Source: Bryopsis sp. KO-2023 (Eukaryota; Chlorophyta; Ulvophyceae; Bryopsidales; Bryopsidaceae). Taken from it: DNA of 64,000 nucleotides. The notes below the pieces were generated by a model. It was not told the origin of the DNA and did no database searches. It was given only the letters and a program-made list of their open reading frames with translations. Positions within the stretch are counted from its first letter, which is position 1; each line of letters begins with the position of its first letter. Both the position numbers and the translations under genes were made by a program. Of the stretch, positions 36,900 to 49,120 are shown one piece after another. The stretch is from assembly GCA_030272585.1 (NCBI GenBank), contig BSYQ01000004.1, positions 6,014,001 through 6,078,000 of the forward strand, read 5' to 3'.

Positions 36900-39800
36900 A
36901 TGAGCGAAGTGGGGTTGCCTCCACAAGATACGCCCGATCGCGATCGACCGGAGGGGGAGTTTAGTCAGCGCGCATGCGAGCAGCTGGCCATCCTGATTCG
37001 TTGCTTGGTGGATGCACTCCACAAATTTCAGCACCTGGAGGCCGATGTGCTGACGAACAGCGAAGAAGCCCAGCATTTGCTGGAGGAACTCAAGTCACAA
37101 CTGCATCAAGCCAAAACCCTGGTGGACCGCTCCTACAAAATGCCCTGGATGTACAAGATCATCAATGCGTTTCAAATCCGGAGCGAGTTTCGTAATGTCT
37201 GTCATGCGTTGGGCCTCACCCTGGAAGGTAGAAATCGATCAATAGGTTGTTGGAAAAAAACAGACAGAAATTCACACTTTGTATTAGTCATGTCGATGAT
37301 TTTCCCCCCCAGAATTTGTACATTCAGTGTGGAAACCCATCAACAACAGGGCAAATGATTTGTTAGAAGGCGATCGGTTTTCAGTCCATTGTTCAGACAT
37401 GATTACTGAGTGGGTTTGTTTGGGGACGGGAAAATTTTAGGTTTACACTCGCTGCTGTCCTCCGAGAAAAATCAGCTGAAAGACGATCTGAAGAAATTGG
37501 AATGGGCTTTTCGAAACGCAATGTTTCCTATGGATTCCGTGGAGCTGAAAGTTTTCAAAGAGGCCAGGAACATTTCCAGCCAAATCTACAGAGCAACCGT
37601 TACCTTATCCCAGGGTGTCGGGTTGTTGAGGGATATGCTGGAGAAGCTTTTTGGAGTGGAAAATGTCCATGTGAGTTTCAGGAAATACATATGTGCAAAT
37701 GTATTTTTTTTCTCCTCCGATATCCTTCTTTCCTTTCGAAAAACTTTCAGAAAGATTTGCGTCAAATTCAGAGAGTGTTCGAACATCTTTTCAGTCGGAC
37801 AAATGTCTCAATTGATCGATCGACTGGTGAATGAATGCAGGGTCAATGGAAGCTGGTGGCGGAGCATCTGTTTCGGGACATGGATGCTGCAAGGATGAGA
37901 AAAGATCGAATGGAAGAGCATTACCTCCGGCAGCTGGTGTGGGCGATGTCAGGTCAAGAAGCCCCTCCGGAGTTCTATTGTCCGATCAGCTTGGAAATCA
38001 TGGAAGAGCCTGTGGTGCTTTTTGAAACGGCGGTGACTTACGACCGAAAGAGCATCGAAACTTGGCTGTTTGCTTACGGATCGAACAGATGCCCCGTCAG
38101 TGGGAGGATTTTGTCGGAAGCCGTGTTTGTCGAGAATCGACCTTTGCGCAGCTTGATCGAGGAATGGAAGAGGACGCACTTTGCTGTAGATAAGGTACCA
38201 AACAAAATGCATCGGTTGAAAACTGGTGGAATGGCGTGGTTTTTGTGGTGGACAAAATAAGGGGATTTGGAGCAACTAGGAATTTGAGCGAGGGAAAAAA
38301 GTTTTTTCTGCTTTTTATGTTTAGGATGATGTGCCGGACTCTTTGACTTCCAAGTTTTCTGGGGATGAGGAAGAGGAGGAGGATATGCTGAAACAGTGGG
38401 ATACCATCAACAGCATTGAGAAAACCGGGACGGCGAGCTGTGTGGAGGCGGTGAGCTGTCTTTTTCTGGGTTTTTTCGACGCCTGTACTTCAAAGTATAT
38501 CTAAGTAATTATGAATATATATTTGTTGTACAATCTTCATAAACACATGGACATTCAAGATCCCATCCCATCCCAACTGAAGATTTTGCATCCATACATT
38601 ATTATATTTTGAAAGAATGTTTTTTATTTATTTTTAATTATTTATTTATTTATTTTTATTTTTTTGGGGGGGGAAGGGGGGGGGGTATTTTGGTTGTAAT
38701 ACGAAGGAGGTTTTCGTAAACGCCCCAATCAAAAGATACTTCAATGAGAAAAAAGAAAGGATCGAAATACTATATGGCTATGATGAAATCTGAAAGAAAG
38801 TTTAGAAATTTTTTCTCTATGCAAAAAAAAAAATCGAAATTTTTTGCTGACATTAATTGCTATGGAGGTCGATATAGCCATAGCACCATCAATACAATGT
38901 ATAATTTTTTATTTTTTTATTTTTTTTCACAGACTGACACGATGGAGTCTGACCCTCTGGAGTTTCTTACCAACACCGGCGAGGATTGGAATGGGGTGAG
39001 CTGAAGTAAAATGATCCAAAAATATTTCTTGTATTTTTTTTTTTTAATTGAAAGGTCAAAAATTCGGACATAGATTTTCATAATGAAGAGGATTTTATTT
39101 TTATTTTTTAAAACTTTCGAGTCTGCAAGGTTTCGTCTGGTCCTATGGAAGAGTTGAGGTTTTGCTCGTGTGGTGTGTTTTCTACGACAACTTCACCAGA
39201 ATATGACGAGGGGGGGTTCTTTTAAAAGCATGTCGATTCTGTCCACTGGCTCCGGAAGTCGAACAAGACAAAGGCTAAGGGAAAAGGTATGCGTAACGAC
39301 AAGAAAAAAAAAAGGTCAGCACAATTTCGACCCAGCGCCAAGACAAATAAGTAAATGAACAAAATAAGGAAGAAACATAAACACCAGTGCGATCATGAAT
39401 ATTTTTGCTTAAAGTGTTTTTTTGATTATTTTCCTGTGGTGGGAAAAAAAAACAGGAGGTGATGCTGGAAATGATGGCTGCTGCCGAAGATGGGGATCTG
39501 GAGGCCGTTATTGAAATTGGGGATGCTGGCTGGGATTTAGCAAAACGAGATCAGGTTTGTCATTCTCCAGATCGATATTTCTATTTTGACCAACTCTTTG
39601 TGATGAGAGGAAAATGTAAAAAGAACTGTGTTACAGATTTTCACTTTATTTTTTTTGGGGGGGGAATGATTTTCTTTTTGGTATCTGAAATCAATGCACT
39701 CTTCGTAAAGAAATAAATTGGAAGCTCATTTTTTCAGTGGGTGGGGCTATACTCTTGCAGCCTGGATGTTTTCCTAACCACGAAAAAAAGAGGAAAAGAA

Positions 39801-42800
39801 AAGCTATTGGCAGACTTGTTGAAGCGCTCCCTTTTGTGTTTTTTTTTCGTATTGCAGTCAGGGAGGACCGTTCTGCACCTCGCTGCTGCTCAAGATAGAC
39901 CGAAAATTCTCGAATATTTACTTGGCAAGGGATTGGATGTTAATGCTGCAACCACGGTGGGCATTGGGGTTTTTTTTCCCATTAATAGCATTTTTGTGCA
40001 ACACAGCTGGTGGAACATGTCGGTCAACAAAGATCCTATTAGTGATTTGTCATTCTTGTCGCAGCCAATTGCAATTGAAACTTGACTGCACAGCTGTCAG
40101 AAGCTTCCCCATTTCTCAAAGTCCTCCAAAACATTATACCCTGACCCAATCCAGACCCCCGACCCCCCGACCCCCTCCCCCACACACAAAAAAAAAATAG
40201 ACAGCGAAAGATAGTATCAAATGGAACCGCGACATTTGGAAAACTGTTCAGCCCGGAAATTTCCTAAAACAAGAGACGTCGGACTGAAGATGATTTTTCT
40301 GTGTGTTTTTCCCAGGGGGATTGTGCAACATCACTGTATCTGGCAGCATTGGCTGGACATTACGCTTCTGTTGAAGTTTTGCTGGCGCATGGGGCCAATG
40401 TGGCAGGCATTAACCAGGTGTCTCTTCTCTAACGGTTGCACTTGCAATAATCAACTTTCAATAGAACTTGGCCCCCATAACTCCTTGTTTGTTCAAAACT
40501 GTCCTCATTGTTTGTTTTTAACAGCATGGATGGACAGCATTGCATGCAGCTGCTGACCAAGGGCACGGAGATGTCAGCAGGTTATTGTTGGAACATGGGC
40601 AAGAGTGCGGTGTTGCTTTGGGTGAAATGCGATCAGTGGTAAGGCATTCTGGAATCCAGTAATTATGTTTCTGCTTTGGAATCCAGTAATTATGTTTCTG
40701 CTTTTTTTTTTCTGGGCGCAACATGTATATATATATATTTTTCACGCAATTTTTTTTTTAATATTATCTACATGAGTTTTTTGAAGTGTTTTTTTGGTGC
40801 TTGATGTTACCAAAAAAAAAATCTTATTGAGGGAAAAAGAATGACTAAGGGAAGATATGAATACAGGCTTTGTTTTGAAAGCTTTTTTTTTTTTTGCTGG
40901 ATGTATAGTCGGGGTGGACAGCATTGCATCATGCAACTCGCCGAGGGGGGATCAGCACAGTCATGCAGATGTTGCCGTTCTACATCGATGTCAATCTCAA
41001 ATGCGAGGTTTGTTGACGCTCCATCGACCATATATATATACATAATTGTGTCTTTTTTTTTTTTTTACCGAGACTGTTCATGTTCCATCCCGAAAAAAAA
41101 GAGTAAAAGTTGCAAAAAAAAAAGGTGCTTATCTGTCTCAAAAAAAGCAAACTGAATGCTGGATTGAATTGTACGATAACAAAAGGAGTGACATGATTGT
41201 CATGATGTGTTTCACATTTATTGTTCTATGTTTTATTTATTGTTATTATTATTTTATTTTTTTGTGGGGGTAATAGGTTGGCTGGACGCCGTTGCATGTG
41301 GCTGTGGATAATGGGCATCGAGACGTCGTTAAACTCCTTTTGACTGCTACTAACGCTAATCCAAACGTGCAGTCCAAGGTGAACAGTTAGATTCCACACT
41401 GGCATGTGCTCACAATGGCATTTTTCTGGATGCTTCGAGAATTTCAGTTTCTTGGTTTTGCGTATGACAAGCAATTTTTTCGTTTTTTTTTTCTTTTTTC
41501 TTTCTCCCCAGATTTTAATTGTTTCGCACAAAAGAGACCACACCAGCCGAGTGCAAGATTTATCCGGAAAGTTTCATTCAAAAAAAATTTTTTTTGCTCC
41601 GAGTCCAAAAGGTTTATAGAGTTTTTAATTTTCTTTCAACCTCATTCGTAATACCCTTGCCCTGACATGCGGGCAATTTTTTTTTTTGAGACTTGGAGGT
41701 AACGTTTTCAAGTTCCTTCGGTTTCAAGGCATAAAATAGATAGCGTTCGTTTTGCCATAGAAAGACGATGAAAAATAAAAATAAATAGAGAGCGAATCTG
41801 TGTGAATGGAGCTTTTTTTTTCCCTGTTTATTTCCCAAAAAAAGGATGGTTGGACGTCGCTCCATGCTGCTCAAGACAAAAACTACATCGATATTGGGCG
41901 GGTGTTGCTGAAGTATGGTGCAGACCCGGACATTCAATCCGCTGTGAGTCTCTTTTTCCTCGTCATTAACCGAACATATTGCTCTTTTTTTTCTTTTTTT
42001 TTTTTTGCAGTGGTCATCTCTGGAAGAAAAAAAGCAGCAGTGTTTTTGTTGTTGTTTACCTAGAATTTCACGTTCATTTTGGCAGCGTTGAAAATCATGA
42101 TAGGGGCATGGATGCTCTTACGCAAACCACTGTTTGATGTGAACGTGTAAATTTATGTCTGTGTTTATGCTGACTTTTTGTTTTTTTCTGGAACGAGGAT
42201 GAAAAGAAAGGAAAAAATTGTGTCAGATGACTTGGGATGAGCAAAGAGAGTGTAAATCAATGCAAATTTTGGAATTCGATGCTGAAGTTAAGAATATGGA
42301 GGTTGAACAAACAATGACAAAAAAAAAAATGTTGCTTGTTTTAGGAGGGAGTGACCGCCCTGCATAGAGCGACATACCTCAACCATCTGGAATTTGCAAC
42401 AATGCTTGTTTCTGATGGAAAGGCAGACCTCCAAAAGAAAACCAAGGTGGGTTTGGACTGCATGGCTTGACGGTTTTTCGCTTTATTTCAATTGCGATAT
42501 TGTAAAAAGACGCGTTCCTGTTTCAAACCGTGGAAGAATGCGTTTTTTTTATTTCTTTTTGGAGAAGGTTGAAAAAAAAAGGGAAGATGTCGATTCATTT
42601 TCTTATTTATGTTTTTATCTATTTTCTATTTTTGCATTTTTTTTTATTTTTTTTTTGGGGGGGGGCAGGAGGGGAGGATCAAAATTCATCTGATGCTTTT
42701 CTTCATCATTTTTTTTTTTTTGGATATTGCCATTTTGATTGCATTTGTTTTAAATATATTTTTATTTTATTTTTGTTCAGGCGGGCAGGAGAGCCATGCA

Positions 42801-42885
42801 AATCGCAAGCGACCTTGGTCATCAGGAAATCTATAATTATCTCTTCAAGAAAAGCTTGCGGCGAATGTTCAAATCTCGAGGCTGA
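36900..42885 (+). CDS. gene C: U-box / ankyrin-repeat protein, probable E3 ubiquitin ligase, 15 exons
   Basis: Exons: 36900-37227, 37441-37670, 37841-38194, 38325-38450, 38933-38995, 39200-39286, 39456-39554, 39858-39956, 40316-40417, 40525-40638, 40909-41007, 41277-41378, 41845-41943, 42345-42446 and 42781-42885. All GT-AG, phases consistent, about 702 residues. The N-terminal helical region (ACEQLAILIRCLVDALHKF, MPWMYKIINAFQIRSEFRNV) resembles the U-box N-terminal domain. The U-box spans about residues 215-290 (PPEFYCPISLEIMEEPVV, TYDRKSIETWL, CPVSGR, LRSLIEEWKR). A short acidic-to-Ser-rich linker (exons 4-6, 92 residues) leads to ankyrin repeats encoded one per exon, each 99-114 nt and phase 0. 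The acidic run DEEEEEDM is unique to this copy. It is the shortest paralogue and in tandem with B. Confidence 0.9.
40650..40703. repeat. 27-bp direct duplication in a gene C intron
   Basis: A 27-bp unit starting TGGAATCCAGTAATTATG occurs twice back to back with no mismatch, inside the intron after exon 10. Confidence 0.85.
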
Positions 42886-45396
42886 CCGCAGTGGAGGGAC
42901 TTTTTTTTTGTCTCTCATTTTTTATTTCCTTTTTTTTTCTCCTTTTTTCTTGAACTGTATTTTCTTTTTTGACTTTTCTTGTAGGGGTATGGCGAAAGGG
43001 TTTACTCATTCCTCTCCCTTCAGCTCTTTTTTGAAAAAAAAAAGGAAAAGAAAAAAAGAAAAGAAAAAAACTTGTGTAACTACGGAGGGGAAAGGGCAGG
43101 TGCTTGAAGAAGTATTGGTTTTTATTTTTTTGTTTGGTTTATATATTATATATATGTATGGTCACGGAAGAGGGAAAAAAAATTTGATGAGGAAAAAGTT
43201 CTGAAAGAGGGAGGGGGGGGGGGGGGGGGTATTTTTAAAGAAAAATGGAAAAACTGAAAAAAAAATCTTGTTTCGAGAGAGGGGGAAAGAGGTTTGTGGT
43301 TGCTGGTGTTCTGTTTCTATTATTTTTTTCCCCCTTTTTTTTTGATGCCCCTTTTTAAAATATTGGGTGCAGAATGAGGTGCTCTGCAAGAGGGAAAAAA
43401 TTGGCGATCTCTTGCTATGAGATCCATGCTTTAAACAAAAAAGAAGAACCCCAACTGTGTATAACATAATTTGGAAAGCAATTTGAAGGTGGCTAAGAAA
43501 TATTTATAAAAAGTGAAAACTGTTTTTGTATTTTCCCCTCGTGTGTGCGTGTGTTTCTTTTTGTTTCCTTTTTTTTTGATATGATATTATTTTCTTTATT
43601 ATATAAATACATCTGGGCTGTCAAGGGGATTTGAAGCAAGAGAGAGCTGCAAAATTAAAAAAAAAACAAAAAAGAGCCAAAAACACCGTTTCAAGAGCAG
43701 AATCTTTTGGTGAGAGTGATTGGATGATTCTTTTGTTCTTTGAGTCTTCGAAAAACTCTTGTGTATATTGGTAAGCAGGGAAGTGGGGTTGGGCGAGGAA
43801 AGAGAAACCTTTTCAAGAGAAGAGCCCCTTTCAAGAAGACCTTTATTGAATTTTCATTTGGTTGCATTGCCGTGTTTTGTTCAAATTGTGAAGATGTTCG
43901 AGTGGCGCCAGCTGGGTTGGGGGGGAAAGCTATGTGTAAATTTCTTCCTCCATTTTTCTATCCTGTTGTGGTTTTTTTTGTTTTGTTTGGGGGGGGGGTG
44001 CTTTTTTTCTCTCTGTGTTTTTGACTGGCGATGAAGTCTTCGTCTATGAAGTAGAAAACAACGTAAAAAGGGAAAGAAAAAAAAATAATAGGTGCCGAGG
44101 TGAAAATTGTTTATGTTCAATTTCCTTCAGGATAAATTCAAGTTAGATTTGAGAAAGAGAAAAAAAAAGAGAAAACAGTAACTAAACTTTGAGAAAAAAG
44201 GAAATTAAAAAAAAAGAAAAAGAAAAAAAGAAAAAAGAAAAATCAAGAAAAATTAAGAAAAAACAAAGGGAAAGGTACTTGAAAAAATAGAAAAAAAGTG
44301 GGGGGAGACAAGTGTAGGGTGAAAAGATGAACCAAGAGGGGGGGGCTGTTGGAATATTGATAATAAAACTCCATGTAAATCAATACCAGAAATAGTCGAG
44401 TATTGATGCATTGTTGGGGAATGGGGGGGTTGGGGAATTGGGGGGGGGGGGGGGTTAAGAGATTTTTCCCCCCCCTTTTTTTGGGGGGGGTCTCCGGAAG
44501 GGGGCAGGGAAATTAAAGTGTATTTTATGATCTTTTTCGGGTCTGTTGTTTGGCTTCAAGCATTTATAGAATTGGAAAATCAAGTACCTTATGATGTATG
44601 TCTGGAAGTAGTGAAAAGCCACCACCTGTTTTTTTTTTAATGGTTGGAATGAAGATAGAAAAGGGAAGAAAAAGGGAAGGGACTGAAAGGAAAATGTGTT
44701 ATGATTGATGAAAAAGGGGGGAAAAAAACATCTTTTTGTTTTTTGTTTTCAAGAAAGGGGAGGGGGGGGAGATGCTGATCATTGTCTGTTTGAAAATGAA
44801 TGAAATGGATCTACGAGTGGTGAGCTGACAAAAAGGAGAGAAAAGGAAACGGCGCACGTAGGTGGGTTTTGGACTGATCTTGGGCAGCCCCAACATATTG
44901 ATATTGTTGGGTGCAATGCAAACTCCCCTTTTGTGTGCATGAAATCCCAAAATCTGGTGTTGGTATTTGTAGCTGGGGTGGTCTTTGGGGTATTGTATGT
45001 CTTGCGGGGTCTTGTTGTGAATGTTTGGATTTTTTACATGAATCGATAAATATAAATTAATCAATTAATTATTAATAATAGAATGTATTATGGGCACTCT
45101 CTGGAGAGCATGGAGTACGACGGCTAGAACAACACACTCACGTTCAACATCTGCACGGATATTCTACTATGATTTATTTGTGCATTATTTGTCGACATCA
45201 TTATCATCCCCAACACACAAGTCACAAGTTGTGCTGATATCGTAAATGATGATAGCAGCAGAGTATCAAAAAGATCTGCACCATCCAGAACTTCATCCAA
45301 CATGTTTGGACACAAATTTCACAGTCGGACACCACATTCACCTTAAGTCTCAAAACCAAACCAACAGTTCTCACCACTCAAACAAAAGCTTTTACC
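42886..45396. other. intergenic, 3' of gene C
   Basis: AT-rich with long homopolymers, including G-runs of up to about 18 near 43211 and 44440. It includes the gene C 3' UTR. No exon or known repeat is supported. Confidence 0.5.
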
Positions 45397-45680
45397 TTGC
45401 ACTCAGGCTCCAGCCCAATTCTCGAGCGATTCAACATCAAGCGCGCTGCGTGGCTCAAGAACATTGTAGGAGGCCTCTCCTGTATGGGAGGCAATATGTG
45501 TCCTGCGTTTTCTTCCTGGACATTCCCCTGCAAAACTCTTCTTCTTGAGAGTCCGACTTGTACGTATTGTGATTTGGGCGTTCCACAACCTCGACTTCAC
45601 ATTTTGATGGAATGCTTGCTTTACGGTCGTTCCTTCTTCGGGCATCTTCGCATGTAATTATGTTGTTGTTGTTGTCGTTG
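45397..45680 (+). mobile_element. LINE ORF2 3' end with (TTG)n tail
   Basis: The plus-strand frame ends at 45657 and contains a zinc-knuckle-like motif (CTYC, then H-x4-C in HILMEC) like that at the end of LINE reverse transcriptase ORFs. The stop region runs into CATCTTCGCATGTAATTATG and (TTG)n, exactly the terminal sequence of the other LINE copies in this window (minus strand at 6548 and 56270). The body differs from those copies, so this is a related subfamily with the same 3' end. 5'-truncated and inactive. Confidence 0.7.
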
Positions 45681-46229
45681 CTTTGGGGTGATTCGGTTTC
45701 TTTGTTTGTTTTGCGGCTGAGACTTTTGGAGGGTTTTCTTCTGATTGTCAGTTTTTGGTTCGTTCTTTCTCTCGGTCGTTAGCAATTATTCAACATTTAC
45801 CGTTTTCAGTGGTGGTGGAACGGGCATGGCAGCAACTTTCTCTTTCTTTGCATCGATCGCAAGGGTTTGCTTTTTTGGAGCGCTGCCCCATTCATGTTGA
45901 TTCGTTTTCTTTTGATAGGGGCTAGACAGTTGTATGCATCTGGGATTTATAGTTGTGAATAAAAACGGACATGTGTAATTAGTTTCTTACAAGAGGGGGT
46001 GACATCGTTTTTTCTTTTCGAATGACAATCAATGTTTGTTGGTGTGGGCTTGTGGAGTGAAAAAAATTTACTTTCTTTATTGCCGAAACAGAAAAGGCAG
46101 TACTCGAGGGACGGGATGGATGTGACATCAGGTGGGTGGTGCGTTTAAACGCTGCCAACCCTCGATCTTCCAGTCGAAGACCAGCGCCCCTGCAAATCCC
46201 TGGTAGCTACTCCATAGAGAAAGAGAAAA
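45681..46229. other. gene-free stretch before the ankyrin gene
   Basis: T-rich to mixed sequence with no supported exon. It should contain the promoter of the gene at 46230 if that start is right. Confidence 0.35.
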
Positions 46230-46492
46230 ATGTTTCGGAGGCTCGTTTGCTTGCTGTGCTTGTCGGCGGGCGCCGTTGGATCGAGGTTCATCCAAGAGGT
46301 GGGTTTCGTGAAGTTGGGGTTGATCTCGATTGAGGTTGTTGTGAGCTTGCGAGGATCGTTCATGGACAGGCTGCGTCGCGTGACCTCCCCCCGGACACCA
46401 CTGCAACGAGGAGATTGCTTCAAGATGAGGGAGAGGAAGCTACGGTAAACTCGAGCACAGAAAGCGGTCGAGCCTCCGAAACATATTTCTCT
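46222..46492. repeat. 24-bp inverted repeat spanning the proposed start of gene D and its intron
   Basis: 46222-46245 (ending TGTTTCGGAGGCTCG) is the reverse complement of 46469-46492 with one mismatch. The left arm contains the proposed ATG. Confidence 0.85.
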
Positions 46493-47765
46493 AAACCTCC
46501 AGGTCGCGACCTGGAGGTTTATTGTTCACGGACCTTGCGTTATTCCATTCGACCAACTTACTTTAAAATGGTCCGATAGGGAATGTTAAGCTGTTTGGTT
46601 TGTTGCTTGGTGGATACAGAGTGGAACGCTGCAAGAGAGGGATCTCTCGATAGGCGGAGAGAGACTGCTGAAAGCTGCAGCGCTTGGGGATGTCGAAACT
46701 GTGAGCCGTGAGCTTGACAGCGGGGTGGACATCGAGACGAAGACTGACGCTGGTCGAACTGCGCTCCTCGTTGCCGCTGCAAATGGCAAAGCAGATGTCG
46801 TACAGGTTCTGGTGGAGAAAGGTGCAGACCTCCAGGCTACCGACGATGGCGGCGTCAAAGCCATTTCATTTGCAGCCAATTTCTGCCATACTGGAGTCTT
46901 GCGAGTTCTGTTGGAGAATGGAGTGGACGTTGAAGAAAGGACTGAAGATGGAGCACCTCCTTTGTTCCTGGCGGCGCAAGAAGGCTGCTTGGCTACGGTG
47001 AATTTCCTCCTTGAGCAAGGAGCCGATATCGATGCCAAATTCACGAGAAACCGGGCAACTCCGCTCCTCGTTGCCGCCTCAAGAGGCAACGCAGATGTCG
47101 TACAGGTTCTGGTGCAGAAAGGTGCAGACCTCCAGGCCACCGACAACGACGGCTTCAAGGCCATTTCATATGCAGCCAATTTCTGCCATACTGAAGTCTT
47201 GCGAGTTCTGTTGGAGAATGGAGCGGACATTGAAGAAAGAACAGTACCGGGATCGACTCCTTTGTACCAGGCAGCGCAGGAAGGTTGTTCGGCTGCGGTG
47301 AATTTCCTTCTTGAGGAAGGAGCAGATGTCGATGCCCCCTTGAAAAAAACCGGCGCGACTCCGCTTATGATCGCTGCACGCTTTGGACACTTGGCCATTG
47401 TGGAGCAGCTGATTGCTGGAGGCGCGGACGCGAACGCGAAGGACAATAAGGATTTGGCACCGCTGACATATGCTGCTTTGCACGAGGGGAACTCGAAGGT
47501 GATTTTGGCTCTGATCGATGCTGGTGCGGATGTGAACGCAGAAAACGAGTTTGGAAATCCCCCTTTGCACAGTGCATCCATGAATGGACACATAGGCAAC
47601 GCGGAGGCGCTCTTGAGCCGAGGGGCGGACGCCTCTGCTGTCAGTGACGACAATGGAAGAACTGCCAAGGAAGTCGTTTGTTTGTGTGTACTTGAAGAAT
47701 CGGTTTTTTGCAACGTTGTTTTTTGCAATGAGAGGGCGGAGGAGCTCCGCGCCCTCTTCGATTAA
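46230..47765 (+). CDS. gene D: ankyrin-repeat protein, mostly in one exon, with internal duplication
   Basis: The main exon runs from about 46620 (after GGATACAG) to the stop at 47765. It encodes about eleven ankyrin units with good consensus (GRTALLVAAANGKADVVQVL, ATPLMIAARFGHLAIVEQLI). A proposed first exon, 46230-46298, joins it in phase 0 and encodes MFRRLVCLLCLSAGAVGSRF, which looks like a signal peptide or membrane anchor. The full product would be about 404 residues. Two three-repeat blocks (from 46759 and from 47059) are nearly identical in DNA at an exact 300-bp offset. Unlike genes A-C the ankyrin exons are fused, so this is a different lineage. The first exon is less certain, since the start lies inside an inverted repeat. 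No catalytic domain is visible. Confidence 0.75.
46493..46520. repeat. 28-bp perfect palindrome in the first intron of gene D
   Basis: The arms meet at TCGCGA (AAACCTCCAGG on the left, mirrored on the right). No mismatch and no loop. Confidence 0.95.
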
Positions 47766-47970
47766 ACGCACGTGTTGAGAATTTTGCTCGATCAAGGAAT
47801 TCTGTGATTGACTAGATTTGGGGACTTTAGATGGGAGAATTTTTATCTGCACACAGGTGCAGCAGCAGACCACACTCGGCAGTCTTTTTTTTCACAAACT
47901 AATTCCCACCAGCCGGGAATTTTCATCTTTCGTTTCTTCCTTGATCGAACTGTACATGTACTGTACTGTA

Positions 47971-47995
47971 CATGTTGAACAGTATGTTCAACATG
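47971..47995. repeat. hairpin, 10-bp arms
   Basis: CATGTTGAAC, then AGTAT, then GTTCAACATG: perfect arms with a 5-nt loop. It directly follows TGTAC-rich near-palindromic sequence. Confidence 0.8.
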
Positions 47996-49098
47996 TTTGT
48001 TTTGTTTTGTTTTGCTGCATTTCTGAGGGCCAAATTGCTGGGAAACCATGATTCGAGATTGTATTTGAATGAACATTGCCAAGAACTGGAGGGTGGACAT
48101 TGTCCAAGAAAGCACAAGGGCTGGAAATCTGGTGCACATGCTGGCAACAAAGTTATAATAAGCCAGATTATAAGTATGATATTCGCATATGTTTTCGCTC
48201 GACCCCCCAAAACTCAACAGAGCGACTCTTCCCCCTGAAACAAAACAACCCCAAACAAAAGGCAACTCCGGCGTCTGAAAACAAAACCAATGGCAAGGAA
48301 CACCCGACGAGCATAGTATTTTTTGCCTCCCAATTTCTCGCTTCAATCAACGCGCGTTCGTGCAAGAAGGGCAGGAAGCAAACCATTGCAGGCGCACGAC
48401 TCGTCAGGCTTCTATTTCGGATCACTTTAATATAAAACGAGTGGGTCTGGGGCGACGTGGAATAACGTGTCCATTACAATGCTGTGCAACTTCCATAAGT
48501 TCTAAGATTTCTATTCTTCATTATAGATGGAGTCATAATAAACTCTCTCAAGTGAAGTGGATTGCAATCCAATTGTACAATTGTGCAGCATATACGCTGC
48601 AGGATTATATAATAAATGAATGGTAAATAATTTTTTCATTTTTTTTTCTTAAACCAAAAAGAGCTGACACAAACAACACCGACCTTCAAGTCTGCAAGAA
48701 CAACAGATCCAAACAATGCAACCCACACCAACTCCTTCAAGGGGAAAAGTCCCACACATGAGCTTTATGTTTGTGTTTGAAACATGCAGCCTGGCTGCCC
48801 CCCTTCGCAATTTTCAGTTTGACAATTCAAGGAAAGAAAGAGAACCAGACAAAGGAAAAGCATGGACAACTTGCCGAAGAGGCACCTGAGAACGTTTCTT
48901 CACTGAAACAGTTGGAGCACTGTGTCAAAAAAAAAAAGTGCGGGACAGAAAAAGGAAAAAAGCGTGGCGAACAAGCCGGGGAGGAAAGCAGAATCTCTTT
49001 TTCCACATGTTGGCAATCTCGGCCCAACATATATCATGCATGATTTTCATCTTATGTCATATGGCCTTTCACTTTTTCATATGTACGACAGACAATAT

Positions 49099-49120
49099 AA
49101 ATCTACAATATTGTAGATTT
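49099..49120. repeat. 22-bp perfect palindrome
   Basis: AAATCTACAAT is followed immediately by its reverse complement. Confidence 0.9.

Noticed and set aside
46586-47728. 380-codon minus-strand open frame opposite gene D
   Set aside because: It is the antisense shadow of the ankyrin array. The plus strand gives clean ankyrin consensus and the minus strand does not.
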